A DNA stretch of 59,302 bases from CALIBK01 sp037444165 (lineage in GTDB: Bacteria; Desulfobacterota; BSN033; UBA1163). The position numbers were made by a program, and so were the translations under genes. Shown piece after piece: positions 8,495-16,101 of this stretch. The notes under the pieces are model-generated. The model was not told where the DNA came from, did no database searches, and saw only the letters and a program-made list of their open reading frames with translations. The stretch lies in assembly GCA_037444165.1 (NCBI GenBank), contig JBBIMX010000006.1:1-59302 (forward strand), read 5' to 3'. How positions within the stretch are numbered: position 1 is the first letter of the stretch; every line of letters starts with the position of its first letter.

Positions 8495-9310
8495 CCTTTG
8501 AAGATGGAAAAAATCTTTTAATCGTTGAAGGAGGGGCTTCTTGATTTTGACTTTAAGATAGAGATCTCCACTCTCTCCTCCATTTCTTCCTTCTTCTCCC
8601 ATTCCTTTTAGTCTAATCTTTTGACCTTCCTTCACCCCGGGAGGAATGGTGAGGATAAGTTCTTTTGCTCTCTTGCGATGAAAGAATTTACCCTTCCCCC
8701 CTTCCATAGCCTGTTGGGGGGTGAGAAAGATAACCCCTTCGATGTCTTTTCCCCTAATGGGGTTTTTTAAACCAAAGGTTTTCCTCAAAACATAACGAAG
8801 GAATTTCCCTATAAGTCCGGGGAAGATTCCAGAAGAAATCGGGATTTCCCGGGCTCTTCCTTCTCCAAAATCCGTACCGAAAAAGATAAATCCTCTTCCG
8901 AGAAATCCTGGTCTTCGGATTTCAAAACTTCGATATCCCTTCCCATTGAACTCCCGGAAGATCTCTTCAAATCCTCTTAACCCAAAATTTCTGGCCATTT
9001 CCTCAAAAATCTGGAAGATATCGGAGTCTTTAAAAATATCCTCCTCCGAATAGCCCTGTCTGAATCGCTCATAACCATAAGAACCGTACTGTTCCTTTAG
9101 GAGGTCATAATCTCTTCTCTTTTTGGGGTCAGAAAGGACGGCATAGGCCTCATTAATTTCCTTCATCCATTCTACTGCATTAGGATTCTCCTTATTTCTG
9201 TCGGGATGGTAACGAAAGGCAAGTTTCCGATAGGCCTCTTTGATCTCCTGAGGAGTTGAATTTCGGCTAACCCCAAGAATCTCATAATAGTCTTTTTGGC
9301 GTTTCTTCAT
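8477..9310 (-). CDS. DnaJ/CbpA-like co-chaperone without zinc finger
   Basis: A 277-residue J-domain protein. The N-terminal J domain (residues 6-70) carries DYYEILGVSRNSTPQEIKEAYRKLAFRYHPDRN with the HPD motif that stimulates DnaK ATPase. A Gly/Phe-rich linker follows, then a C-terminal substrate-binding segment (GKDIEGVIFLTPQQAMEGG ... LILTIPPGVKEGQKIRLKGMGEEG). The CxxCxGxG zinc-finger repeats of DnaJ are absent, so it resembles CbpA-type proteins, though the C-terminal half is shorter than usual. It converges on, and overlaps by 18 bp, the tautomerase gene. No DnaK or GrpE gene is nearby. A role in protein folding or curation is clear; the client is not. Confidence 0.88.
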   Translation of the reverse strand: MKKRQKDYYEILGVSRNSTPQEIKEAYRKLAFRYHPDRNKENPNAVEWMKEINEAYAVLSDPKKRRDYDLLKEQYGSYGYERFRQGYSEEDIFKDSDIFQIFEEMARNFGLRGFEEIFREFNGKGYRSFEIRRPGFLGRGFIFFGTDFGEGRAREIPISSGIFPGLIGKFLRYVLRKTFGLKNPIRGKDIEGVIFLTPQQAMEGGKGKFFHRKRAKELILTIPPGVKEGQKIRLKGMGEEGRNGGESGDLYLKVKIKKPLLQRLKDFFHLQRLTPSL

Positions 9311-9335
9311 CCCTTTAACTTTTGGCCTTTATGAA

Positions 9336-9384
9336 GTAATCCCTCACTCAGAGATAGGGAATAGGCCCTTAAGTGAGGGAATAC
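9336..9384. repeat. Hairpin repeat, copy A (49 bp)
   Basis: GTAATCCCTCACT at 9336-9348 and AGTGAGGGAATAC at 9372-9384 are inverted (12 of 13 match). The interior GAGATAGGGAATAGGCCC matches the interior of the longer copy at 39929-39997 (GAGATGGGAAATAAGCCC), from which the middle is deleted here. Copies also occur near 31.87, 45.98, 53.0 and 53.2 kb. Confidence 0.75.
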
Positions 9385-9737
9385 TTTTTAATAATATTAA
9401 TGTCGATTTATAAAAGAATCCAGTTTTAAAGTTCAAGATAATTCTCTAAGGAGATTGAGATCGAGAAGTTTGAGTGAGTGAAAGATTGTCAAAAAAATTT
9501 ACACTTTTCCGAGATACATAGATTCTTTGGGGAGCTTTTTAACTATTTGTTGTTTCTAATTATTTTGAATTAGTTTTAATAATATATCTCTTTTTATTTT
9601 TGCTGTCAGATTTCTTTACAAACTTTAAATTATTAAAACCTTTTAAAAAAAATTTTTTAGAGAGAATAAAACAAAAAAAACAAATAGAATTAGATAGTTA
9701 ATTACCAAATGGACTTATCGCCTCTTTTAGTGAAAAA

Positions 9738-9753
9738 TGGCATTATTTTTGCT
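9738..9753 (+). promoter_or_regulatory. Sigma-54 (-24/-12) promoter candidate
   Basis: TGGCATTATTTTTGCT has GG and GC separated by exactly 10 bp, matching the -24/-12 consensus TGGCACG-N4-TTGCW in nearly all invariant positions. It lies 43 bp upstream of the ATG at 9796, so transcription would start near 9765. If real, the small gene depends on RpoN and an enhancer-binding protein, consistent with the long AT-rich upstream region. Confidence 0.6.
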
Positions 9754-9795
9754 CTGAGAATAGAGTATTTTTATTTTTAAGCAAGAGGATTAGCC

Positions 9796-10032
9796 ATGAT
9801 AGCTTATGAATTTTATATTCGTGACCCTAAAAAGGGGGACAGGCTCATTGGAATCCTTCCTGAACGAAGAAAAGATTCATCAAGAATTACCGAAAAATCG
9901 ATCATTCATTGGGTGGAGAATATTTTAGGAAGAAGTATAAATGGGGAAGAGGTTTATTATATCAAAGTAAGAATCGATGAAGATTCCGGGGATATTTTAA
10001 AACTCGATCAATCCTCATTTAATCAAAATTAA
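9796..10032 (+). CDS. Small hypothetical protein (78 aa)
   Basis: I do not recognise this protein. It is soluble, charged and without cysteines or signal peptide; visible pieces are a beta-like start (MIAYEFYIRDPKKGDRLIGILPERR), a helical middle (SIIHWVENIL) and an acidic-to-basic alternation at YYIKVRIDEDSG. It is a monocistronic unit: a sigma-54-type promoter ends 43 bp before the ATG and a hairpin terminator follows 29 bp after the stop. A purine-rich AAGCAAGAGGA precedes the ATG. The tidy transcription signals argue that it is real. Function unknown; the promoter type suggests nitrogen, stress or motility-like control rather than housekeeping. Confidence 0.7.
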   Translation: MIAYEFYIRDPKKGDRLIGILPERRKDSSRITEKSIIHWVENILGRSINGEEVYYIKVRIDEDSGDILKLDQSSFNQN

Positions 10033-10060
10033 AATTTCATTTTAGATTAAAAATTACGAG

Positions 10061-10092
10061 GGCAGGGTTTTGAGGTTTTACCTGCCTTTTAT
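10061..10092 (+). terminator. Rho-independent terminator
   Basis: GGCAGG (10061-10066) and CCTGCC (10081-10086) form a stem with a 14-nt loop, followed by TTTTATTTTT. It ends the small orphan gene and lies before the stop of the convergent aldo/keto reductase. Confidence 0.75.
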
Positions 10093-10123
10093 TTTTAACC
10101 GTTTAAGATTTAAAGAGCATTTC

Positions 10124-11185
10124 TTAAGGGAATAGATTTTGATGGACTTCTTTTAACCGTTCCGGAATCGAGACGCCATAAGGACAGCGCGAAAGACACT
10201 GTTCACAGAAGGTGCAGCTTTCTCCTTTTACAGAAAGGTTGCGATATTGTTCTTCAGCCCAGGATTTCATCCCATATTGAAAGGCATAGGCTTCGAGGCG
10301 GAAAATATCCGGGATGGGAATTCCTTCGGGGCAAGGGAGGCAGTACCCACAATTTCTGCAGAATCCTTTTCCGATTCCTCCTACCCAATCCATGAGGTTT
10401 CGAATCTCTTCGGGAGCGAGAGCCCTTGGGTTTTTACTTACAGAGACATTTTCTTTTAGTTCATTTAGATTGGTCATCCCTGGGATCGCACAGGTGAGAT
10501 GGGGATTGGTAAGGATATAACGAAGAGAGATTTGAGCGGAACTCTCTCCCTTAAAAAGCTTCTTATTCCATCCTTTCCCCTCTCCCAGCTTTCCTCCCGC
10601 AAGAGGCTTCATTGCAATTAATCCAACCCCGTTTCGTGATGCAAAGGGAATGAGATCTGAGGTAAGACGGTCCTCATCAATGGGACTGTAGGCAATCATG
10701 AGAGCAGAGAAATATCCAGACTCGATTGCCTTTCTCATGATAGAAAGAGAATGATGAATGCTGATCCCAATTTCTCTGAGTTTCCCTTCTTTTTGAGCCT
10801 TCTGCAGCGCCATGAGGCCACCTTCTTTAAATAGCCTTTCATATTCTGATTCCCGAACATCGTGGAATAGCACTAAATCAATATAATCTGTTCTTAACCT
10901 TTGAAGAGACCGCTCGAGTTTTTTTGAAACCCCGTAGCTATCTCTCTCATCAATTTTTGTTGAGAGATAAAACTCCTTTCTTCTTTTCCTTAAAGCATGT
11001 CCTATCTTCTCTTCACTATCCCCATAACAATCCGCCGTATCGATAAAGTTGATGCCAAGATCCAGGGCCTGGTTGAGAAGGAGGTTACATTCTTTCTGAG
11101 AGATTTTTGGCAATTTGATAGCCCCGAATCCAATGGTTGAGATTTTCCATCCTGTTCTACCAAGGATTCTTTTCTCCATAACCAT
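10124..11185 (-). CDS. Aldo/keto reductase with C-terminal 2x[4Fe-4S] ferredoxin domain
   Basis: A 353-residue protein with an N-terminal aldo/keto reductase TIM barrel (GRTGWKISTIGFGAIKLP ... INFIDTADCYGDSEEKIG with the catalytic Asp/Tyr, and Lys in STKIDERDSYG) and a C-terminal iron-sulfur part with CRNCGYCLPCPEGI and CTFCEQCLSRCPYGV. Such proteins occur widely in anaerobes and are thought to pass electrons between ferredoxin or NAD(P)H and an organic carbonyl; true substrates are mostly unknown. It stands alone, convergent with the small orphan gene. A second, cluster-free relative is at 33200-34048. Family call secure, role open. Confidence 0.9.
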   Translation of the reverse strand: MVMEKRILGRTGWKISTIGFGAIKLPKISQKECNLLLNQALDLGINFIDTADCYGDSEEKIGHALRKRRKEFYLSTKIDERDSYGVSKKLERSLQRLRTDYIDLVLFHDVRESEYERLFKEGGLMALQKAQKEGKLREIGISIHHSLSIMRKAIESGYFSALMIAYSPIDEDRLTSDLIPFASRNGVGLIAMKPLAGGKLGEGKGWNKKLFKGESSAQISLRYILTNPHLTCAIPGMTNLNELKENVSVSKNPRALAPEEIRNLMDWVGGIGKGFCRNCGYCLPCPEGIPIPDIFRLEAYAFQYGMKSWAEEQYRNLSVKGESCTFCEQCLSRCPYGVSIPERLKEVHQNLFP

Positions 11186-11394
11186 TTTTAAATAATCTTA
11201 AGATATCAGGGCCTTTTTTACCAACTCCTAATCTTTAAGCTCAGGGTGGAATAATTGTTTAGGACGGAAATGGGTATGGATGCGCTGAGGGGAGGTTTAG
11301 GGTTCCAAACCCTTCGAATGCGGGCATTGAGAAGTTAATTGGCTAACTATAAAACTCGTTTTAAATACTTTTTCAGAGGTCTCGTAAAAAAGAC

Positions 11395-11423
11395 TTGACA
11401 GCTTGATGGAGTTATAGTAAAGT
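11395..11423 (+). promoter_or_regulatory. Sigma-70 promoter
   Basis: TTGACA (11395-11400), 17-bp spacer, TAAAGT (11418-11423), 44 bp upstream of the DUF2080-like gene. The leader contains two near-identical AAAGTTATT units and an AGCTAAATTATAGCT dyad (to about 11457), which could be operator sites. Confidence 0.6.
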
Positions 11424-11466
11424 TATTTTAAAGTTATTATTTAGCTAAATTATAGCTTTTTTAAGG

Positions 11467-11652
11467 ATGCCAAGAAAAAAGGAATATAAGGCTCTTTCTC
11501 CTCCTTCGGTTGGCTTGCCCAATAAGTCTAAGTTCGAGGTCTACGGGGAGGAGATGATCGAGAAGGAAGTGAAGCAGAGTGGAAATAGTGGGCGAGTCTA
11601 TCTGCCTCCAGAATGGGTGGGGAAAAGGGTCAAAATCATTCGAATAGATTAA
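11467..11652 (+). CDS. DUF2080-like small protein (AbrB-like strand motif)
   Basis: A 61-residue protein whose C-terminal half (VKQSGNSGRVYLPPEWVGKRVKIIRID) matches the pattern of DUF2080, a family I know mainly from archaeal genomes where it is labelled transposon-encoded, and which resembles the swapped-hairpin AbrB fold. The N-terminal half is basic, then Pro-rich. No transposase or inverted repeats lie around it. It has its own sigma-70 promoter with repeated AT-rich motifs in the leader, so an autoregulating DNA-binding or antitoxin-like role is possible but unproven. The GNAT gene begins 5 bp downstream and is probably co-transcribed, an arrangement reminiscent of small two-gene units. 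Possible inter-domain transfer. Confidence 0.6.
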   Translation: MPRKKEYKALSPPSVGLPNKSKFEVYGEEMIEKEVKQSGNSGRVYLPPEWVGKRVKIIRID

Positions 11653-11657
11653 AACCT

Positions 11658-12098
11658 ATGGGGAAGGGATTCCGCATTCGCAAGATTAGAGCAGAAGATG
11701 TTTCTGCGATTGTTTCCATTCAGGAAGCCATCCTGAAGAAAAAAGTCTCAAAAAAATGGATTCAGATGGTAAGGGACCATTTCAAAAAACAACAGGGAGT
11801 CGGATTTGTGGCTATCAAGGATGGTGAGATCGTAGGGTTTATCATTGGAGAGATAAAAGGGGAAGGATTTGGTCTTGAGCAGAGCGGATGGATTGAGGTC
11901 GTAGGAGTTCATCCACGCCAGATGGGGATAGGAATTGGTCGCCTCTTAGCCGAAAAACTCTTTTCCTTTTTTAAAAAGAAAGCAATACACGATATTCACA
12001 CGTCTGTCCGCTGGGATGCCGGGGATATGCTTTCTTTTTTCAAGGCTATAGGATTTGACCGTTCTCCTTTTATTAATCTTAGAAAACATTTGGATTAA
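11658..12098 (+). CDS. GNAT-family N-acetyltransferase
   Basis: A 146-residue GCN5-type acyltransferase: FRIRKIRAEDVSAIVSIQE at the N-terminus, a central VGFVAIKDGEIVGFIIG strand pair, and the acetyl-CoA pyrophosphate loop as VGVHPRQMGIGIGRLLAEKL, a good match to the R/QxxGxG/A motif. A longer frame opens at 11613, but that would overlap the upstream gene and add an unrelated 15 residues, so the ATG at 11658 is chosen. RimI-type protein N-acetylation is possible from the length and the QMGIGIG loop; the substrate is not known. It directly follows the DUF2080-like gene. Confidence 0.85.
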   Translation: MGKGFRIRKIRAEDVSAIVSIQEAILKKKVSKKWIQMVRDHFKKQQGVGFVAIKDGEIVGFIIGEIKGEGFGLEQSGWIEVVGVHPRQMGIGIGRLLAEKLFSFFKKKAIHDIHTSVRWDAGDMLSFFKAIGFDRSPFINLRKHLD

Positions 12099-12203
12099 CC
12101 CTTTTTGAGGAGATGTCCTTTCTTATAATATATTGAAATAATTCAGAATTTTTTATTAAAAAAGAATCGAAGAAAAAATTTTAAAAACCGATCCATTTTT
12201 TTC

Positions 12204-12232
12204 TTGAGAAGAGCCTTTATTTATTATATAAA
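12204..12232 (+). promoter_or_regulatory. Sigma-70 promoter of the bam operon with adjacent dyad
   Basis: TTGAGA (12204-12209), 17-bp spacer, TATAAA (12227-12232), 44 bp before the bamB ATG. Just downstream, GTGTAAATATTCAC (about 12238-12251) is an imperfect dyad over the expected start site, a plausible operator. The ribosome site is AAGGGAGA. Confidence 0.6.
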
Positions 12233-12275
12233 TCAAGTGTAAATATTCACAAGTAAATCAAGGGAGAGTATAACC

Positions 12276-14258
12276 ATGAGATATGCAGAGACGGGTTTTA
12301 ATTTAGAGATTGACCTTTCAAAGGGGAATATTGAGAGAGTGGCTACGGATCCTAAAGAAACGGAACTTTATCTTGGAGGCCTCGGAACCAATGCCAAGAT
12401 TTTATGGGATAGGGTTTCCCCCGAGACAGAGCCTTTTTCACCGGAGAATCTCCTGATATTTAGCAGTGGACTTTTAGGTGGAACCCCTGTGCCAGGAGCT
12501 AATCGAACCATTATTTCCTCTATTTCTCCTCAAACTCTTTTAATGGCCTTCTCGATGGTAGGTGGGTTCTGGGCGCCCGAGTTGAAGTATGCGGGTTATG
12601 ATAAAGTCATCATTCGTGGGAAATCTCCTGATTGGGTCTATCTGTGGATCAACAATGATAAGGTGGAGATACGGGATGCGACTCACCTGCAGGGGAAGAG
12701 CACCTATGAGACAGCCGAACAAATAAAAGAGGAATTAAAGGAACCCAGGGCTCAGGTCATGTCGATCGGGCTGGCGGGTGAAAACAGGGTCTATTTCGCT
12801 TCCATTGAAACCCATCGGGGGAGTGCCAGTCGATTGGGACTGGGCGCGATCATGGGAAGCAAAAAATTAAAGGCGATCGCCGTTCGTGGAACCAAAGACG
12901 TAAAGGTTGCAAAACCCGCTGAATTAGTGGAGGCATGCAATGAGATCCTAAGATACATCCAACATCGATTAAATAATCCCCTTCCAGGAGTTCCTCCCAT
13001 TTTAGCTCGAATTGGCTCTCCTCAAGAGATGGCCCTTCACGATGAGGAATGGCACACCATCAGTTTTGCCTGGGGACATGCTCGACATCGAAGAAAAGGT
13101 TTCTGGAATAAGGAAGTAGAGAAGATGTGGACGGATGCCCTCGAGAGGGCACGAAAGCGGTTAATCAGTTGTTATAACTGCCCGGTACGATGCGCCGGGA
13201 TCATTCACCTTCCAGGACATCCCCCCTACATCATGAAATGTTTCTCAAAACTTACCTATACAATGGCCGCTATGGTCGATGATCTTGAATTTGGTCTAAA
13301 GATTGCTGCCAGGGCTCAGCATTATGGAGTGGATGGGTTTACCACCCCTCAGGTATTGGCCTTTGCCCTCGAGCTTTACGAGGCCGGGATTTTGACGGAT
13401 GAAGATCTTTCGGGGATGCCAGAGGATATCGAAGGAAGGTTCAACTGGCTTCTGGATCGAATTGTAAGAAGGGAAGGGATCGGAGATGTATTGGCAGATG
13501 GCGTCTATTGGGCTGCCCGAAAGATTGGAAAGGGTGCCGAGGCTTACGATCACAATACGATCAAGAAACATGAACAGGTCCCGATTAAATTGGGGGTGAC
13601 CAATCCCATCTATTATCTGATGTGGTCCACAGGTGAAAAGATCAATATTACTCAGATCGAAGGACAGATTCCCCAGGCCCCATTTTCAACTCGGGAGGAG
13701 AGAGAGGAGTTTGTGAAGGACTGGATCCATATTCCGACAGGAAAAGAGGAAAAGTTTAAACGATTTATTTTAGATTGGGGGGAACCGGGAACTGCTTTTC
13801 CTTACTATCCCTCGATTGATGTCGCCTGTGAACTCGTGGACTGGCAGGAGATCATGCACTATATTGATGACTCCCTTGGAATCTGTGCAGGGCTCTCCTC
13901 CTTTCCTATTAAACCTCCTTATCACATCCATAATTTACCCTTTATCATCTCCTACGCTGCCGGCTTAGAGATGGATGAAGAAAAACTATGGACCATTGCC
14001 AGTCGGAATCGAAATCTGGTCCGAGCGATTAATATCTTAAGGGGATTAAAGAAGGAAGATGAACGTCCCCCGGAGGATCACTGGAAGAAGAGGTTCCCTG
14101 AATATGAGGCCAAGCTTCTGGAGGAGTATTATCGATTTAAGGGATGGGATGAAAGGGGGATTCCCACGAAAGTCACGCTCCAAAAATTAGGTTTGGACTA
14201 TGTCCGTGAAGAGTTCATTCGAAGGGGAATCATCGGAGGTTCCGGAGAGTCTTCATAG
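12276..14258 (+). CDS. bamB: BamB-type tungsten benzoyl-CoA reductase catalytic subunit (AOR family)
   Basis: A 660-residue aldehyde:ferredoxin oxidoreductase-family protein. BamB carries a tungsten-bis-metallopterin and one [4Fe-4S] cluster and performs the ATP-independent two-electron reduction of benzoyl-CoA to a cyclic 1,5-dienoyl-CoA in obligate anaerobes. The start MRYAETGFNLEIDL and long stretches such as AFSMVGGFWAPELKYAGYDKVI are what I know of BamB. The cluster Cys are 299, 302 and 306 (CYNCPVRC). Cys322 (IMKCF), His260 (EEWHT), Glu251 and Glu257 fall on the same numbers I recall for the structurally studied Geobacter BamB, including the W ligand Cys322. It heads an operon with bamC-F. 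A paralogue acting on another aryl- or alicyclic-CoA cannot be excluded, because no other benzoate genes are in the window. Confidence 0.88.
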   Translation: MRYAETGFNLEIDLSKGNIERVATDPKETELYLGGLGTNAKILWDRVSPETEPFSPENLLIFSSGLLGGTPVPGANRTIISSISPQTLLMAFSMVGGFWAPELKYAGYDKVIIRGKSPDWVYLWINNDKVEIRDATHLQGKSTYETAEQIKEELKEPRAQVMSIGLAGENRVYFASIETHRGSASRLGLGAIMGSKKLKAIAVRGTKDVKVAKPAELVEACNEILRYIQHRLNNPLPGVPPILARIGSPQEMALHDEEWHTISFAWGHARHRRKGFWNKEVEKMWTDALERARKRLISCYNCPVRCAGIIHLPGHPPYIMKCFSKLTYTMAAMVDDLEFGLKIAARAQHYGVDGFTTPQVLAFALELYEAGILTDEDLSGMPEDIEGRFNWLLDRIVRREGIGDVLADGVYWAARKIGKGAEAYDHNTIKKHEQVPIKLGVTNPIYYLMWSTGEKINITQIEGQIPQAPFSTREEREEFVKDWIHIPTGKEEKFKRFILDWGEPGTAFPYYPSIDVACELVDWQEIMHYIDDSLGICAGLSSFPIKPPYHIHNLPFIISYAAGLEMDEEKLWTIASRNRNLVRAINILRGLKKEDERPPEDHWKKRFPEYEAKLLEEYYRFKGWDERGIPTKVTLQKLGLDYVREEFIRRGIIGGSGESS

Positions 14259-14297
14259 CGTTCCTATGAAATCCTATCAGAAGGGTGAACGACGGCG

Positions 14298-14849
14298 ATG
14301 AGTGAGAAAAACGAAAAGAAGAAAAGGAAGGTGAAGGTGATCAAGATAGATGTAGACAAATGCAATGGGTGTCGGGCCTGTGAGGTGATCTGCTCTGCTT
14401 TTCATGCCCAGCCTAAATATGGAAGTAATAATCCTTCCAGATCTCGAATCCAAGTCCATTTTGACCCCTTAAAGAACATCTATCTCCCGGTGTATGCGAG
14501 TGAGTATACTCCGGCCGAATGCGCGGGGAGAAACCAATATATCATGGATGGGAAGGAATATATTGAATGTGCCTTCTGCGGGGCCTCCTGCCCTTCCAGA
14601 GATCTCTTCAAAGAGCCCGATTCCAAACTTCCCCTCAAATGTGATATGTGTGAAGAGGAACCTCCTCTTTCCGAACCCATGTGTGTCCAGTGGTGCTTGA
14701 ACGATGCCCTTGTGTATGAAGAGAGGGAGGAGGAGGTCGAAGAGGAGGAAGAACTCAAGGAACTGGAGACCGGATTGGAATCCCTGATCGATAAGTACGG
14801 GAGACAGAAGGTGATCGATACCATGGCCCGAATGGTTCAGAAAGAATAG
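14298..14849 (+). CDS. bamC: BamC-type iron-sulfur subunit
   Basis: A 183-residue ferredoxin-like protein that passes electrons between BamB and the rest of the Bam complex. It has a basic N-terminus, then CNGCRACEVICSAFH, an insert with CAFCGASCP, then CDMCEEEP...CVQWC, giving cysteines for about three [4Fe-4S] clusters, and an acidic, helical C-terminal tail (EEREEEVEEEEELKELETGL). That pattern with the strongly acidic tail is typical of BamC. It lies 39 bp after bamB and 63 bp before bamD, all on the same strand. No signal peptide, so cytoplasmic. Confidence 0.85.
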   Translation: MSEKNEKKKRKVKVIKIDVDKCNGCRACEVICSAFHAQPKYGSNNPSRSRIQVHFDPLKNIYLPVYASEYTPAECAGRNQYIMDGKEYIECAFCGASCPSRDLFKEPDSKLPLKCDMCEEEPPLSEPMCVQWCLNDALVYEEREEEVEEEEELKELETGLESLIDKYGRQKVIDTMARMVQKE

Positions 14850-14912
14850 TCTTTCCCTTTCATTGAAGAGAGAGGTGGAGTGAATTTAGAAAGAAGAGGA
14901 TAGGAAAAGAGA

Positions 14913-16067
14913 ATGGAGACCATTCCCCTAACCCCCTATAAAGTGGTCATCGATGGGATTAAGGAAGCAGGAGGAGAAGCTCTCAAATTCTGCTACCAAT
15001 GTGGAAAGTGTGATGCGGTTTGTCCCTGGAATCGCGTCAGAAAATTTTTTATTCGGCAGTTGATGCATCAGGGTCAACTCGGTCTGGTTCCTTTTGAGTC
15101 TGAGGACCTCTGGCTCTGTACGACCTGTCGAAACTGTGTTCAGCAATGCCCCCGAGGAGTAAAGATCATCGAGGTAATGAGGGCGATGCGAAGAATCTTG
15201 GTTCCCGATGGCGTCGTCCCTGCAAGTATTCCAAACCTTCGAAGTGTGATGACCAGCATTGCCAGTGTGGGAAATCCCTTTCGACAGGAGAAGGATCGGG
15301 CCGAGTGGGCCGAAGCTCTTTCGATAAAGGCCTTCACCGAAGCAACGGATCTTCTCTATTTCCCGTGTTGCTATCCCAGCTATGAACCCCGATTAAAGAA
15401 GGTCGCTCAGGCTACTGCCGAACTCCTTCAAAAAGGAGGGGTCGATTTTGGGTTGCTGGGTTCCAAGGAGAATTGCTGTGGGGAGAGCGTCCGGGCCGCA
15501 GGAAACGAAGAGTTATTCAAGCGCCTGGCCCGGGAGAACATCAAAACATTTATTGATCATGGAGTAATGAAGATTCTTACCACTTCCCCTCATTGTTACC
15601 ACACCTTCAAAAACGATTATACCGAATTTAAAGCGAATTTCGAGGTAATCCATATCTCCCAGTATCTATTTGAATTGATAAGGGAAGGGAGACTTGAGAT
15701 CACCAAGGAATTTAGGAAAAGAGTCACCTACCATGATCCATGCTATTTAGGACGACACAATGGAATCTATGAGGAGCCCCGAGAACTTCTGAAGAGAATT
15801 CCAGGTCTCCAACTCGTGGAGATGCCCGATTCAAAAGAGAACAGTCTCTGCTGTGGAATGGGAGGGGGTCGAATCTGGATGGAGACGGCAAAGGGAGAAC
15901 GATTTTCTGACCTTCGATTACAACAGGCCTTAAGGATAGGGGCAGAGGTGTTGGTGACGGCCTGCCCCTATTGTATTACCCAATTTGAGGATAGCCGGTC
16001 CATTCTAAAGCAGTGCGAAGGGTTGGAGATCAAGGATATAACCGAAATCCTACGAGAAGTGATTTAA
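14913..16067 (+). CDS. bamD: BamD-type HdrC/HdrB-fusion iron-sulfur protein
   Basis: A 384-residue protein joining an HdrC-like part with two [4Fe-4S] motifs (CYQCGKCDAVCP and CTTCRNCVQQCP, about residues 28-83) to an HdrB/HdrD-like part with two CCG domains: CCYPSY...NCCGES...SPHC and DPCYLGRHN...LCCGMGGG...CPYC. In the first, the final CxxC is reduced to SPHC. CCG domains bind non-cubane [4Fe-4S] clusters in heterodisulfide reductase. In the Bam complex it would lie between the flavin protein BamE and BamBC. It is soluble, unlike the related membrane EMO fusions at 20072 and 28305. bamE starts 35 bp downstream. Confidence 0.85.
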   Translation: METIPLTPYKVVIDGIKEAGGEALKFCYQCGKCDAVCPWNRVRKFFIRQLMHQGQLGLVPFESEDLWLCTTCRNCVQQCPRGVKIIEVMRAMRRILVPDGVVPASIPNLRSVMTSIASVGNPFRQEKDRAEWAEALSIKAFTEATDLLYFPCCYPSYEPRLKKVAQATAELLQKGGVDFGLLGSKENCCGESVRAAGNEELFKRLARENIKTFIDHGVMKILTTSPHCYHTFKNDYTEFKANFEVIHISQYLFELIREGRLEITKEFRKRVTYHDPCYLGRHNGIYEEPRELLKRIPGLQLVEMPDSKENSLCCGMGGGRIWMETAKGERFSDLRLQQALRIGAEVLVTACPYCITQFEDSRSILKQCEGLEIKDITEILREVI

Positions 16068-16101
16068 AGAATCCTATCAAATTGAATGAGGTCAAAGAAA
16101 A

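Larger units (their letters stand above)
9311..9795. other. AT-rich intergenic region with a repeat and a sigma-54-type promoter
   Basis: A 485-bp non-coding stretch, strongly AT-rich, between the divergent DnaJ-like gene and the small orphan gene. It holds a 49-bp hairpin repeat (9336-9384) near its left end and a -24/-12 promoter-like sequence (9738-9753) near its right end. A weak inverted repeat TGTCAAAAAAATTTACA (9487-9503), about 235 bp upstream of that promoter, could be an activator site. I see no further coding sequence. Confidence 0.7.
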
